From Rhizobium sp. Leaf453 (lineage in GTDB: Bacteria > Pseudomonadota > Alphaproteobacteria > Rhizobiales > Rhizobiaceae), in contig NZ_LMRG01000023.1 of NCBI RefSeq assembly GCF_001425605.1, positions 350,291 to 414,290 on the forward strand: a stretch of DNA of 64,000 nt. The letters run 5' to 3'. Position numbers and translations under genes: made by a program. How positions within the stretch are numbered: position 1 is the first letter of the stretch; each line of letters opens with the position of its first letter. This document shows positions 19,101 through 27,739 of the stretch, piece by piece. The notes under the pieces are model-generated. The model was not told the DNA's origin. It did no database searches and was given only the letters and a program-made list of their open reading frames with translations.

Positions 19101-19373
19101 TCAATCACGGAATCCCCAAGGCTCACGGTAGCGTGCAACAAGTTTAAGCGATCGATCCGGCATGACCATGTAGGTCTCCTCAATCCGCTCGCCGAAGGGG
19201 CCGTAGAAATTGTTGTGCAGCGTGCTGCCGACCGGCGCTTTCTTGAGCTTGGTGCGGGGCTGGCCGTTGTAGGTGATGCTGCCGGGTATGGGCTCCAGGC
19301 TGTTATACGGCGTCGGCGCGACGCAGGCTGTCAGAAACAGGGCGGAAAATGCCGTAACGACCATGAATTTCAT
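19101..19373 (-). CDS. Small lipoprotein (90 aa)
   Basis: The product starts MKFMVVTAFSALFLTACVAP: a lipoprotein signal with lipobox LTAC and the lipidated Cys at residue 17. The rest (about 70 residues) is basic and proline-containing, with YNGQPRTKLKKAPVGS and a C-terminal RYREPWGFRD. A GGGAG ribosome site lies seven bases before the ATG. No family with known function is recognised; similar small lipoproteins occur in other rhizobia. Confidence 0.7.
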   Translation of the reverse strand: MKFMVVTAFSALFLTACVAPTPYNSLEPIPGSITYNGQPRTKLKKAPVGSTLHNNFYGPFGERIEETYMVMPDRSLKLVARYREPWGFRD

Positions 19374-19570
19374 CGTCGAACTCCCTTTGGGACGATCATA
19401 TCCCTCACAACCAGAATTTAGCGCGCCAGCGGAAATTTTCCAGTCTCGCGATCGTTCAGAGACGGAAATCCGCTGCTTGTGCCGAGCTTGCGCCGCCGTC
19501 GGCGTTGCCCTTGCGAATATCAGCGAATCAGCAAGAATGAATATGGGAGGTTTTACGGGGACTTGATGCC

Positions 19571-19912
19571 ATGAAACGTAAACTCCTTGCCTCCATTTTT
19601 CTTGTACTTCTCGCAGACACGACTTTTGCGGCCGCCAAGGGCGCGCGCGAAGATATCATGGAAAAGATTGCCGACGTGGTCGCTTTTGCCCGGGTCTGTC
19701 CCGCGCTTGAAATGGACACCGTCTCCGTCACGACCATGGCTATCAGCCAGAAGATCGGAAAATCCAACCGCGACTACGACGTGATCGATGCCATGGCCAA
19801 TGCCCGCGAGGGGGCTATCCGGCGCGGCAATGCCGAACTTGCCTGTGAAACGGGAAGGCAACAATATGGTCCCGGCGGCAACGCTCTGCCGGGTCTGCTG
19901 CGAGAGCGGTAA
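19571..19912 (+). CDS. Small secreted hypothetical protein (113 aa)
   Basis: A signal peptide (MKRKLLASIFLVLLADTTFA) is followed by a mostly helical domain with two cysteines (ARVCPALEMD and LACETGRQQYGPGG) that may pair in the periplasm. The family is not recognised. The ribosome site is modest (GGGGAC twelve bases before the ATG). The gene lies between the divergent lipoprotein and the DUF924 gene. Confidence 0.6.
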   Translation: MKRKLLASIFLVLLADTTFAAAKGAREDIMEKIADVVAFARVCPALEMDTVSVTTMAISQKIGKSNRDYDVIDAMANAREGAIRRGNAELACETGRQQYGPGGNALPGLLRER

Positions 19913-20072
19913 GACCGCCCGGCCCCTGGCCTGTTCCGGCAGCATCACAGCTCGCTTTCCGCAACTGCGGCAGTTTCCCATGCTGGAAACGGTCGTACAT
20001 GCTCCTATGTCTCCGACGGGTGGGCCTCGACGGATGAGGCGCTGACATTTATGGCGCAAGGGAGAGGCAATC

Positions 20073-20633
20073 ATGGCGGATACGCGCCAGATATGTACGC
20101 CGGATGAGGTTCTCACATTCTGGTTCGACGAATTGCGTCCGCAGGACTGGTTCGAGCCGACTGCGGAGGTGGATCTGCAGTGCGATCGTCGATTTCGTGA
20201 GACGCATCTCGCGCTGGCGGCGGCCATTTCTCCATATTGGCGTGATACAGCGGCCGGCCGGCTGGCAGCGATCATTGTTCTCGACCAAATTCCGCGCAAC
20301 ATCTATCGCGGCACGGCCCTGGCATTCGCGACCGACGGTCTGGCGCTTCGCGAGGCGCGGTTCGCCCTGGATGCTGGAGCCGACCTTGACGTTCCGGTGG
20401 ATCAACGACCCTTCTTCTATCTTCCGTTCGAACATTCGGAATATCTTGCCGACCAGGTTGTCTCTGTGAAGCTCTTTACCGAGCTACGGGATGCCGAGCA
20501 TCTCGATTTTGCCATAAGACATTGCGAGGTCATTCGACGGTTCGGTCGCTTTCCGCATAGAAATGCAGCTCTCGGACGTGTTTCCAGCAGGGCGGAAATC
20601 GATTTTCTGTCCCAGCCGGGGTCTTCGTTCTGA
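20073..20633 (+). CDS. DUF924 family protein
   Basis: A 186-residue soluble protein matching DUF924: N-terminal EVLTFWFDELRPQDWF, RLAAIIVLDQIPRNIYRGT in the middle, and FFYLPFEHSEYLADQ. The fold is an all-helical TPR-like bundle and the function is unknown. The ATG has an excellent GGGAGAGG site. Family members are usually about 180-200 residues, so this gene looks complete. Confidence 0.88.
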   Translation: MADTRQICTPDEVLTFWFDELRPQDWFEPTAEVDLQCDRRFRETHLALAAAISPYWRDTAAGRLAAIIVLDQIPRNIYRGTALAFATDGLALREARFALDAGADLDVPVDQRPFFYLPFEHSEYLADQVVSVKLFTELRDAEHLDFAIRHCEVIRRFGRFPHRNAALGRVSSRAEIDFLSQPGSSF

Positions 20634-20751
20634 TAGTTTCGGGGCGAGCTTTTGCATCTGGTGGCACCTCGTCCTAAGGAGCAGCCAGCAGTTTGCGGCA
20701 TTTCGATTCCTTGAGAGCGGCCGACGGCAGGAAAAGGATACTTGAATACCG

Positions 20752-23286
20752 ATGATGTCTAAAATCGCCTCCGCCTTTCTGTCGTTGTGGATGGTTGCCG
20801 TGTCGCTGCCCGTCATGGCGCAGCAACAGCAACCACCTGCGAAAACTGCCGAACAGCCGGCAACGGAGGTGGCCAGCCCACAGGCCCAGGCTGCCCAGCA
20901 GCTTGAAGAAGCGCGCAAGAACGTGGCGCGGCTGACCGATCTGGTGGCGCGTGCGAAAGACGACGACAATCGCCTGGCAGAACTGAAGGTGGAGGTCGAT
21001 GCGGCTGCCAAGCAGATCATCGCCACGTCTGTTGCGACTCGTCCGCGACTGGACGAGATCAAGAGCCGCCTGACGGAGCTGGGTGATCCGCCGGCGGAAG
21101 GTGCACCACCGGAAGCCGATGTCGTAGCGCAGGAGCGCAAGCGACTGGCGGCAGAGCGGGGCGAAATCAATGCACTGACCGGCACGGCGGAAGATCTTTC
21201 CATTCGGGCGACCAAACTGTCGAATGGCATCACCGCGACACGACGCGCCCTTTTCAGCAACACGCTGCTCAAGCACACCGAACTCGATCGGTCCATGGTG
21301 ATCGACGCCATTGCCGCCATCGATACCGAGCGGCGCGCATTCGTGCGCACCGTCGGGAGTTGGCTGGGGTTCGCCTGGAATTTCAAGCGAATCCAGCTGC
21401 TGTCTGCGATCTTCCTGTCGCTGTGTGCAGCCCTGCTTTTGGCTGCGGTAACGCGGAAACTGTTTTTCCCACTCATCCACCGCGAGGTTTCATTCGATGA
21501 ACCGGGCTATATCACCCGGCTGTCGGTGGCATTCTGGTCGACGATGATTCCGACATTGGCGACAGGTGTCTTTGCTGCGACGAGTTACTTTTTCCTTCAG
21601 GCCTTCAAGGTTCTCAGGCCGGACATTGCGCCAATCGTCTCGATTCTGCTCGCGATCTCCGTTGCGCTGGTCTTCGTTTCGACGCTGGCGAATGCTGTCC
21701 TTGCACCAAAGGAAAGCGGGTGGCGTCTGGTTCGGGTGTCGGATCGCGGCGCCCGGTTGCTGGTTGTAGCCATCATTGCCATGGCGGTTGTCAACGGCCT
21801 CGACTATCTGGCGGGTACGATCAGCGAAGTAATGGGCTCTCCGGTTGTCTTTACGGTCGTGAAAAGCCTGATCGCCACAGTCATCATCGGATTCATCTTG
21901 ATGGCGATGGCACTGATCAAGCCGATCGTGCCGCGCGGCGAGATGCTCGATGGGCAGGGCAAGCCATGGCCAAGAGCGGTTTCACTGCTTTTCGTTCTGA
22001 CGGGCGCCGCTCTCATTCTGTTGACTCTGTCCGGCTATGTTGGTCTCGGCCGCTTCATTGCCACTCAGATCGTCATGACCGGCGCCATCCTGGTGACGAT
22101 GTATATCGGCATCCTGACGGGCAAGGCTGTTGCCAAGCAGAACGCTCTTGCCGACACCGTGGTCGGCCGACGGCTCGAAAAGCGGTTCGGACTTGAACAG
22201 GTGGCACTCGACCAGGTCGGTCTGGCTGCAGGTCTCGGCATCTATGCGATGGTCGTCGCATTTTTCATCCCGCTCATTCTCCTTCAATGGGGCTTCAAGA
22301 TCGCCGATATCGAATCCTGGGCCTACAGGATTTTTACCGAGATCAAGATCGGCAGCATAACCATTTCGATCGTCGGCATCCTGGCGGGAATATTGCTGTT
22401 TGCCGGCGGTTATGTGGTAACGCGCTGGTTCCAGCGCTGGCTCGATGGCAGCGTCATGGCGCGCAGCCGCATTGATGCCGGCGTGCGCAATTCTGTCAGA
22501 ACCGGTGTGGGCTATCTCGGTGTCGGTCTCGCGGGTCTTATCGGTGTCTCGGCAGCGGGATTCGATTTATCGAACCTGGCGCTTGTCGCCGGCGCGCTCT
22601 CCCTCGGCGTCGGTTTCGGTCTGCAGAATATCGTCTCGAACTTCGTCTCGGGCCTCATTCTTCTTGTCGAGCGGCCGTTCAAGGTGGGGGACTGGGTGGT
22701 GACCGGGACGACCGAGGGTTTCGTCAAGCGGATTTCGGTGCGCGCGACGGAAATCGAGACCTTCCAGCGTCAGACGATCATGGTGCCGAATTCGCTATTC
22801 ATCAACGCGTCGGTGGGCAACTGGACGCACAAGAACAAGCTTGGCCGTTCCGACATTCCGGTCACCGTCAGCTACAACAGTGTTCCGCGGCAGGTCATGG
22901 ATACGCTGCTGCAGATCGCCGCCAGCCATCCGCTCGTCTTGAAAAACCCGGAGCCACAAGCCGTTTTCGCGGCTTTCGGCGAGGCGACGATGACATTCGA
23001 GTTGCGGGTCTATCTCGCCGATATCGTCAACGGCAACGGCGTGCGCAACGATCTTCGGCTCGCCATCTACGAGCGGTTCCGGGAGGAGGGGCTTGGTGCT
23101 CCATTCCCGGCGGATGTGCTGGAACCGGAGCCGCTGCCGCCGGGACCTGAGGCGGACGCGCTTGCGCAGCAGGCGGAAATGGCGGGGCCTCCCGAGCCGA
23201 TTGCAGCCGAGGAAGCGGTCAAGCGCAGCGGAACGCAGCGCCGCCCGCGCAGGGTTTCGGTGGACGCAGCAGGCGACAAGGGGTGA
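20752..23286 (+). CDS. DUF3772 mechanosensitive channel (MscS family, large type)
   Basis: An 844-residue inner-membrane channel. It has a signal peptide (cut near residue 23, after VMAQ), then a ~200-residue periplasmic region with coiled-coil character and the DUF3772 domain, then about ten membrane spans. The MscS pore and beta domain follow: GALSLGVGFGLQNIVSNFVSG, then LVERPFKVGDWVV and RATEIETFQRQTIMVPNS. A C-terminal Pro/Glu-rich tail ends in a basic patch (RSGTQRRPRR). Such channels release solutes on hypo-osmotic shock. It probably forms a heptamer, as known for MscS. Confidence 0.93.
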   Translation: MMSKIASAFLSLWMVAVSLPVMAQQQQPPAKTAEQPATEVASPQAQAAQQLEEARKNVARLTDLVARAKDDDNRLAELKVEVDAAAKQIIATSVATRPRLDEIKSRLTELGDPPAEGAPPEADVVAQERKRLAAERGEINALTGTAEDLSIRATKLSNGITATRRALFSNTLLKHTELDRSMVIDAIAAIDTERRAFVRTVGSWLGFAWNFKRIQLLSAIFLSLCAALLLAAVTRKLFFPLIHREVSFDEPGYITRLSVAFWSTMIPTLATGVFAATSYFFLQAFKVLRPDIAPIVSILLAISVALVFVSTLANAVLAPKESGWRLVRVSDRGARLLVVAIIAMAVVNGLDYLAGTISEVMGSPVVFTVVKSLIATVIIGFILMAMALIKPIVPRGEMLDGQGKPWPRAVSLLFVLTGAALILLTLSGYVGLGRFIATQIVMTGAILVTMYIGILTGKAVAKQNALADTVVGRRLEKRFGLEQVALDQVGLAAGLGIYAMVVAFFIPLILLQWGFKIADIESWAYRIFTEIKIGSITISIVGILAGILLFAGGYVVTRWFQRWLDGSVMARSRIDAGVRNSVRTGVGYLGVGLAGLIGVSAAGFDLSNLALVAGALSLGVGFGLQNIVSNFVSGLILLVERPFKVGDWVVTGTTEGFVKRISVRATEIETFQRQTIMVPNSLFINASVGNWTHKNKLGRSDIPVTVSYNSVPRQVMDTLLQIAASHPLVLKNPEPQAVFAAFGEATMTFELRVYLADIVNGNGVRNDLRLAIYERFREEGLGAPFPADVLEPEPLPPGPEADALAQQAEMAGPPEPIAAEEAVKRSGTQRRPRRVSVDAAGDKG

Positions 23287-23439
23287 GCGGCGTCGGCAAA
23301 AAAATCCGCTTCCCGATGCGTCAATTCGTGGACTGTCCGGCTCTGGTCGTGCAGCATGATAAGAATGTCGTAGACAGGCTCTAATCGCGACGGAGCACGC
23401 TCTAAATTCGCGTTCAATATTCAATCAGGGTTCCACGAA

Positions 23440-26001
23440 ATGGCAGAATTTCCTCAGAAGGCGAAGGTCGTAATCATTGGGCTCGGCGGCATCGTCGGTG
23501 CGTCGATCGCGCATCACCTGATCGAGCGCGGATGGGATGATATCGTCGGCATCGACAAGTCCGGCATTCCGACGGACATCGGATCGACGGCACATGCATC
23601 CGACTTCTGTTACACGACCAGCCATGACTATCTCTCTGTCTGGACCACCCAGTATTCGATCGATTTCTACGAGAAGATGGGGCACTACGCTCGCATCGGC
23701 GGCCTGGAAGTGGCGCGCACCGGCGATGACACTTGGATGGAAGAGATCAAGCGCAAGCTGTCGTCCGCCAAGGCCTTCGGCACCCGCGCACACTATGTCT
23801 CGCCGTCCGAGATCAAGGCCATGTTCCCGCTGATCGAGGAAGATCAGGTCATGGGCGGCATGTTCGATCCGGATGCCGGCCTCGTCATCCCGCGCTCGCA
23901 GACGGTCGCCGGAAAGCTGGTCGATGCTGCTGAAAAGTCGGGCAAGCTGCAGATCTTCGGTAACACGCCCGCGACATCGCTGATCGTCGAAGGTGGCCGT
24001 ATCAAGGGCGTCGTCACCCATCGCGGCACGATCATGGCCGATCACGTCATCGTCTGCGCCGGCATCTGGGGCCGCCTGATCGCCGAAATGGTCGGTGAAG
24101 ACCTGCCGGTCATGCCGGTCGACCATCCGCTGACCTTCTTCGGCCCGTACAACGAGTTTGAAGGTACCGGCAAAGAAATCGGCTATCCGTTGCTGCGCGA
24201 CCAGGGCAACTCCGCCTATATGCGTGACACGGGCGACCCGAAGACCACCGAAGGCGGCCAAATCGAGTGGGGCTATTACGAGCAGCACAATCCGCGCATG
24301 TGCCATCCGCGCGACATTCTCGAAAAGCACGAGGCGCGCCTGTCGCCGTCGCAGCGCGACCTCGACATGGAACAGATTCTCGAGCCGCTTGAAAAGGCCA
24401 TGGAACTGACGCCGATCCTCGGCGAACTCGGCTATAATGAAGGCCATTCGTTCAACGGCCTGTTGCAGGTGTCTGCCGCCGGCGGTCCGTCCTGCGGCGA
24501 GAGCCAGAAGGTGCGCGGCCTCTGGTATTGCGTCGCCATCTGGGTCAAGGACGGCCCTGGCTACGGCAAGCTGATTGCTGACTGGATGACCGACGGCCGC
24601 ACCGAGATCGACCACAACTCGATCGACTATTCCCGCTTTTATCCACACCAGCTGACGGAAGAGTTCATCGAAGGACGCTCCTACGAGGCCGCCCAGAAGA
24701 TCTACTTCCCGGCCGTCCATACCCGCGAACCCTATGCGACGGGCCGTGGCGCCAAGCGCTCGCCCTTCCACGAGCGTGAAAAGGAACTCGGCGGTTACTT
24801 CATGGAGCTTGGTGGGTGGGAGCGTGCGCATGGCTATGCTGCCAACGAGCACCTGCTTGAAAAGTATGGCAACCGCGTGCCGGTGCGTGAGAACGAGTGG
24901 GACAGTCGCCACTTCTGGCGCGTCTCGAATGCCGAGCATCTGGCGATGAGCGAGGATTGCGGTATCGTCAACCTCTCCCACTTCCACATGGTCGATATCG
25001 AAGGCCCGGATCACGTCGAGCTGCTCGAATGGCTTTGCGCCGCCAAGATCGGTGGCGATGCGAATATCGGCAAGGGCATCTATACCCACTTCCTCGACGA
25101 CGAGGGCATGGTGCGTGCCGACTTCACCGTCTTCCGCATGGCTGACCGCTGCCGTTTGGTGAACGGTGCCGACGCCGGTCCGCGTGACTTCCATTACATG
25201 AAGCGCGTCGCACAGGATCGTGGCCTCGATGTCACCATCACCGACACGTCGGAAAAGTACATCACCATCGGCATCTGGGGACCGAATGCCCGCGATACGC
25301 TGAAGAAGGTCGTCAAGGATCCCGCCGGTCTCGATATCGAGAACTTCGCCTTCGCTGCGATCAAGCAAATCGAGATCGCCGGCAAGAATGTTTCGGCCTT
25401 CCGCATTTCCTATGTCGGCGAGCAGGGCTGGGAACTTCACATGAAATACGAAGACGGCCTGGCTGTCTGGGACGCTTTGCGCGCCACCGGCGTCATGGCG
25501 TTCGGCGTCGAGACCTATGCAAACTCGCGCCGCATGGAAAAGAGCCTTCGCCTGCAGAACGGCGACCTGCTCACCCAGTATAACCTGATCGAGGCCGATC
25601 TCGCGCGTCCGAAGGTCAAGGAAGCCGATTTCCGCGGCAAGGCCAAGCACCTGGAATACAAGGCGCGTGACCACCAGCCGGCCATGCTCTGCACTCTGGT
25701 CATGACGGAAAACACCGACGCCAACGGCGTGAAGCGCTATCCCGTCGGCTCGATGCCGGTCATGGATCCGGAAACCGGCGAGGTTCTGGTGGATGAACTC
25801 GGCCGCCGCTCCTACACGACGTCTGTCGCCTACGGCCCGACCATCGGCAAGAACATCGCGCTGGCCTATCTGCCGCATGCCTATGCCCAGGAAGGCCGCA
25901 AGCTGAATGTCGAGTATTTCGCCGAGACCTATCCGGTCGAGGTGGTGGGCGTGGGCTACAAGCCGTTGTACGACCCGGAAAACCTCAAGCCGCGCAGCTA
26001 A
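23440..26001 (+). CDS. FAD-dependent oxidoreductase-GcvT fusion (dimethylglycine/sarcosine dehydrogenase-like)
   Basis: An 853-residue protein. The N-terminal FAD domain carries a glycine-rich loop (G14-G20, IIGLGGIVGAS) and GSTAHA, equivalent to the GSTWHA segment whose His binds FAD covalently in dimethylglycine dehydrogenase. A central FAO-type region follows, then a glycine-cleavage T-protein (aminomethyltransferase) half from about residue 430 (YISYVGEQGWELH-like SYVGEQGWELHMKY; TTSVAYGPTIGKNIALAYL at the end). Members oxidise N-methyl groups of glycine derivatives and pass the one-carbon unit to tetrahydrofolate. The exact substrate is unknown. It stands alone, with a terminator behind it; it could work with the corrinoid/THF cluster 25 kb away (inference). 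Confidence 0.87.
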   Translation: MAEFPQKAKVVIIGLGGIVGASIAHHLIERGWDDIVGIDKSGIPTDIGSTAHASDFCYTTSHDYLSVWTTQYSIDFYEKMGHYARIGGLEVARTGDDTWMEEIKRKLSSAKAFGTRAHYVSPSEIKAMFPLIEEDQVMGGMFDPDAGLVIPRSQTVAGKLVDAAEKSGKLQIFGNTPATSLIVEGGRIKGVVTHRGTIMADHVIVCAGIWGRLIAEMVGEDLPVMPVDHPLTFFGPYNEFEGTGKEIGYPLLRDQGNSAYMRDTGDPKTTEGGQIEWGYYEQHNPRMCHPRDILEKHEARLSPSQRDLDMEQILEPLEKAMELTPILGELGYNEGHSFNGLLQVSAAGGPSCGESQKVRGLWYCVAIWVKDGPGYGKLIADWMTDGRTEIDHNSIDYSRFYPHQLTEEFIEGRSYEAAQKIYFPAVHTREPYATGRGAKRSPFHEREKELGGYFMELGGWERAHGYAANEHLLEKYGNRVPVRENEWDSRHFWRVSNAEHLAMSEDCGIVNLSHFHMVDIEGPDHVELLEWLCAAKIGGDANIGKGIYTHFLDDEGMVRADFTVFRMADRCRLVNGADAGPRDFHYMKRVAQDRGLDVTITDTSEKYITIGIWGPNARDTLKKVVKDPAGLDIENFAFAAIKQIEIAGKNVSAFRISYVGEQGWELHMKYEDGLAVWDALRATGVMAFGVETYANSRRMEKSLRLQNGDLLTQYNLIEADLARPKVKEADFRGKAKHLEYKARDHQPAMLCTLVMTENTDANGVKRYPVGSMPVMDPETGEVLVDELGRRSYTTSVAYGPTIGKNIALAYLPHAYAQEGRKLNVEYFAETYPVEVVGVGYKPLYDPENLKPRS

Positions 26002-26026
26002 GCCGGTCAGGTTCATTCAGTCGAAA

Positions 26027-26064
26027 AAAAGCGCGCTGGCCGGATCGGCTGGCGCGTTTTTCAT
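26027..26064 (+). terminator. Terminator after the FAD-GcvT gene
   Basis: An interrupted stem (CGCGC..GCCG with CGGC..GCGCG, small TG/TG internal loop) is flanked by an A run and followed by TTTTTCATTT, 26 bases after the stop. Confidence 0.7.
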
Positions 26065-26262
26065 TTCGGATCTCCGCTGCGACCCGATTGTGTTTTTCGG
26101 GCGCCTTCAACTCATTCAGCCTCTATTCAGCCGCTCCATCATATTTTGCATGCAATTCTTCCAACGTCGGATAATCTGATGTCGGGCAGAAGGGGGCTCG
26201 TCCTGTCCGGGTATGTCGCCTGGATGCACGGGTCGCCAAAAGGGGCAGCGCGGCGTCGCTGA

Positions 26263-26532
26263 ATGGCAATGAAGACTTTTGTCAGTGCATGCGTTTTGAC
26301 AATCATCGCGGCTTTTCCGGCCTGGTCCGCCAACGTGACCAACAAGGATGGAGAGGCGGCCGTCCTCGTGATTGTCGAGGGCGAAAATCGCATGGAGGTC
26401 GCCATCAGCGCTGGCGGCACGGAATCGATCTGCCCGAGCGGCTGTTTCATCACCACCCCGAGTGGAGACCGTATCGGTCTCCAGGGTGACGAGACGCTGG
26501 AAATCGTCAACGGATCGCCTGTCGTAAAATAG
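26263..26532 (+). CDS. Small secreted hypothetical protein (89 aa)
   Basis: Signal peptide MAMKTFVSACVLTIIAAFP (cut near WSA|NVTN), then a ~65-residue beta-rich mature part with a Cys pair in ICPSGCFITTP that could form a disulfide. No known family is recognised. The start could also be the second ATG (MKTF). A short hairpin (CGGGCA/TGCCCG at 26541-26557) with a TTTCG tail follows and may end the transcript. Confidence 0.65.
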   Translation: MAMKTFVSACVLTIIAAFPAWSANVTNKDGEAAVLVIVEGENRMEVAISAGGTESICPSGCFITTPSGDRIGLQGDETLEIVNGSPVVK

Positions 26533-26653
26533 TGTCGCAGCGGGCAGTTATTGCCCGTTTCGCTCCGGTATTATTTCAGCAAGCGATTAACCACTGCGAA
26601 AACCTTTCTGCGTAGCTTGACCCTAGGGGACAATCTTTTCAGATAGGCGATCT

Positions 26654-27487
26654 ATGTCATTTTTTGGCGTGTCCGGAATGTACTATTCCGGTGAATCCTT
26701 GCAGCAGCACCGCATTGTGCTTGCCGAAGATTCCAATCTTTTCTCGGCCATGGTCTCCAAGAGACTGAAGGAACTTCTCGATATCGACGTCATCGTCTGC
26801 CGCGATTACGACGACCTGCAGTTCGCCGTCGAGAATGCATCCTTTCCGGCCACGCTTGCTATTTCCAACATCAACCTGCCGGGCGCTGAAAACGGCGAGG
26901 CTCTGTCCTATCTCATCGACATGAGCATCCCGACAATTGTCTTCACCGGAACATTCCAGGAAAGCACGCGCGAGACGATCCTTGCCAAGGAACTGGTCGA
27001 CTACGTGATCAAGGACAGCGTCTTTGCGGTCGACATGCTGGCTGAATCCGTCTGCCGCTTCCTCACCAACCACCAGCATCACGTGCTGATCGTCGATGAC
27101 AGCCCGACGGCGCGTGCATTGCTGACAACGCAGTTGAAGCGCTATAATTTCCGCACAAGCTCGGCCGAAAGCGGCGCTGCCGCGCTCGACCTCTTGAAGA
27201 AGCACCCGGATATCGGCCTGGTCATCACCGACTATAACATGCCCGATATCGATGGTTTCGAACTGACACGCCGCATCCGCGGCGCCTACGGTCCGCACCA
27301 ACTGCGCATCATTGGCGTATCGTCCTCGGCAAACCGCTTGCTGTCGGCGCGCTTCCTGAAGGCGGGCGGTAACGATTTCATGCTGCGACCCTTCGTCAAT
27401 GAAGAGTTCTACTGCCGCGTCAATCAAAACCTCGATACGCTGACAAAAATCCAGACTTTGAGCACGAAAATCGCTCGAAAAGCGTGA
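26654..27487 (+). CDS. Response regulator with two receiver domains, no output domain
   Basis: A 277-residue cytoplasmic protein. Receiver 1 (about 19-135) has the acidic pocket start VLAEDSNLF, but the phospho-acceptor position is Asn (N72 in LAISNINLPG), so it probably cannot be phosphorylated. Receiver 2 (about 143-265) is complete: VLIVDDSPT, D193 in VITDYNMPDIDG, and a LRPF motif where KPF is usual. No DNA-binding or enzymatic domain follows, as in CheY/PdtaR-like or phosphorelay intermediates. The next gene is paralogous over the same region. Confidence 0.88.
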   Translation: MSFFGVSGMYYSGESLQQHRIVLAEDSNLFSAMVSKRLKELLDIDVIVCRDYDDLQFAVENASFPATLAISNINLPGAENGEALSYLIDMSIPTIVFTGTFQESTRETILAKELVDYVIKDSVFAVDMLAESVCRFLTNHQHHVLIVDDSPTARALLTTQLKRYNFRTSSAESGAAALDLLKKHPDIGLVITDYNMPDIDGFELTRRIRGAYGPHQLRIIGVSSSANRLLSARFLKAGGNDFMLRPFVNEEFYCRVNQNLDTLTKIQTLSTKIARKA

Positions 27488-27519
27488 AATCCATGCTGTT
27501 TTGCTAATTTATACGCTTC

Positions 27520-27558
27520 GGCGGCTGGAAATGTGACATTTTTGAGTATCCAGCCGCC
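27520..27558 (+). terminator. Probable terminator after the double-receiver gene
   Basis: A perfect 10-bp stem (GGCGGCTGGA/TCCAGCCGCC) with a ~19-base AT-rich loop is followed by AAATTCATCATTTTG, 33 bases after the stop. Confidence 0.5.
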
Positions 27559-27739
27559 AAATTCATCATTTTGCCTGACGACTTAACCAATTCGCAACGG
27601 CAAGTCGTTTGAATACATCGACGGGAAAACGGATAGCGTTCTGCGGGGGCAGATTCGGTATCCGATAAAAAGATAAGTATCTGAGAGCCAGCGTCCAGGA
27701 CCAGGAAACGCCTAAGGCTCACTACGGGATTAACGGAAC

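Noticed and set aside
23425-26016. A very long minus-strand open frame (863 codons) opposite the FAD-GcvT gene
   Set aside because: It is a shadow of strong codon bias on the + strand; the + strand product has clear FAD and GcvT motifs and a normal start, while the antisense product has no family features.
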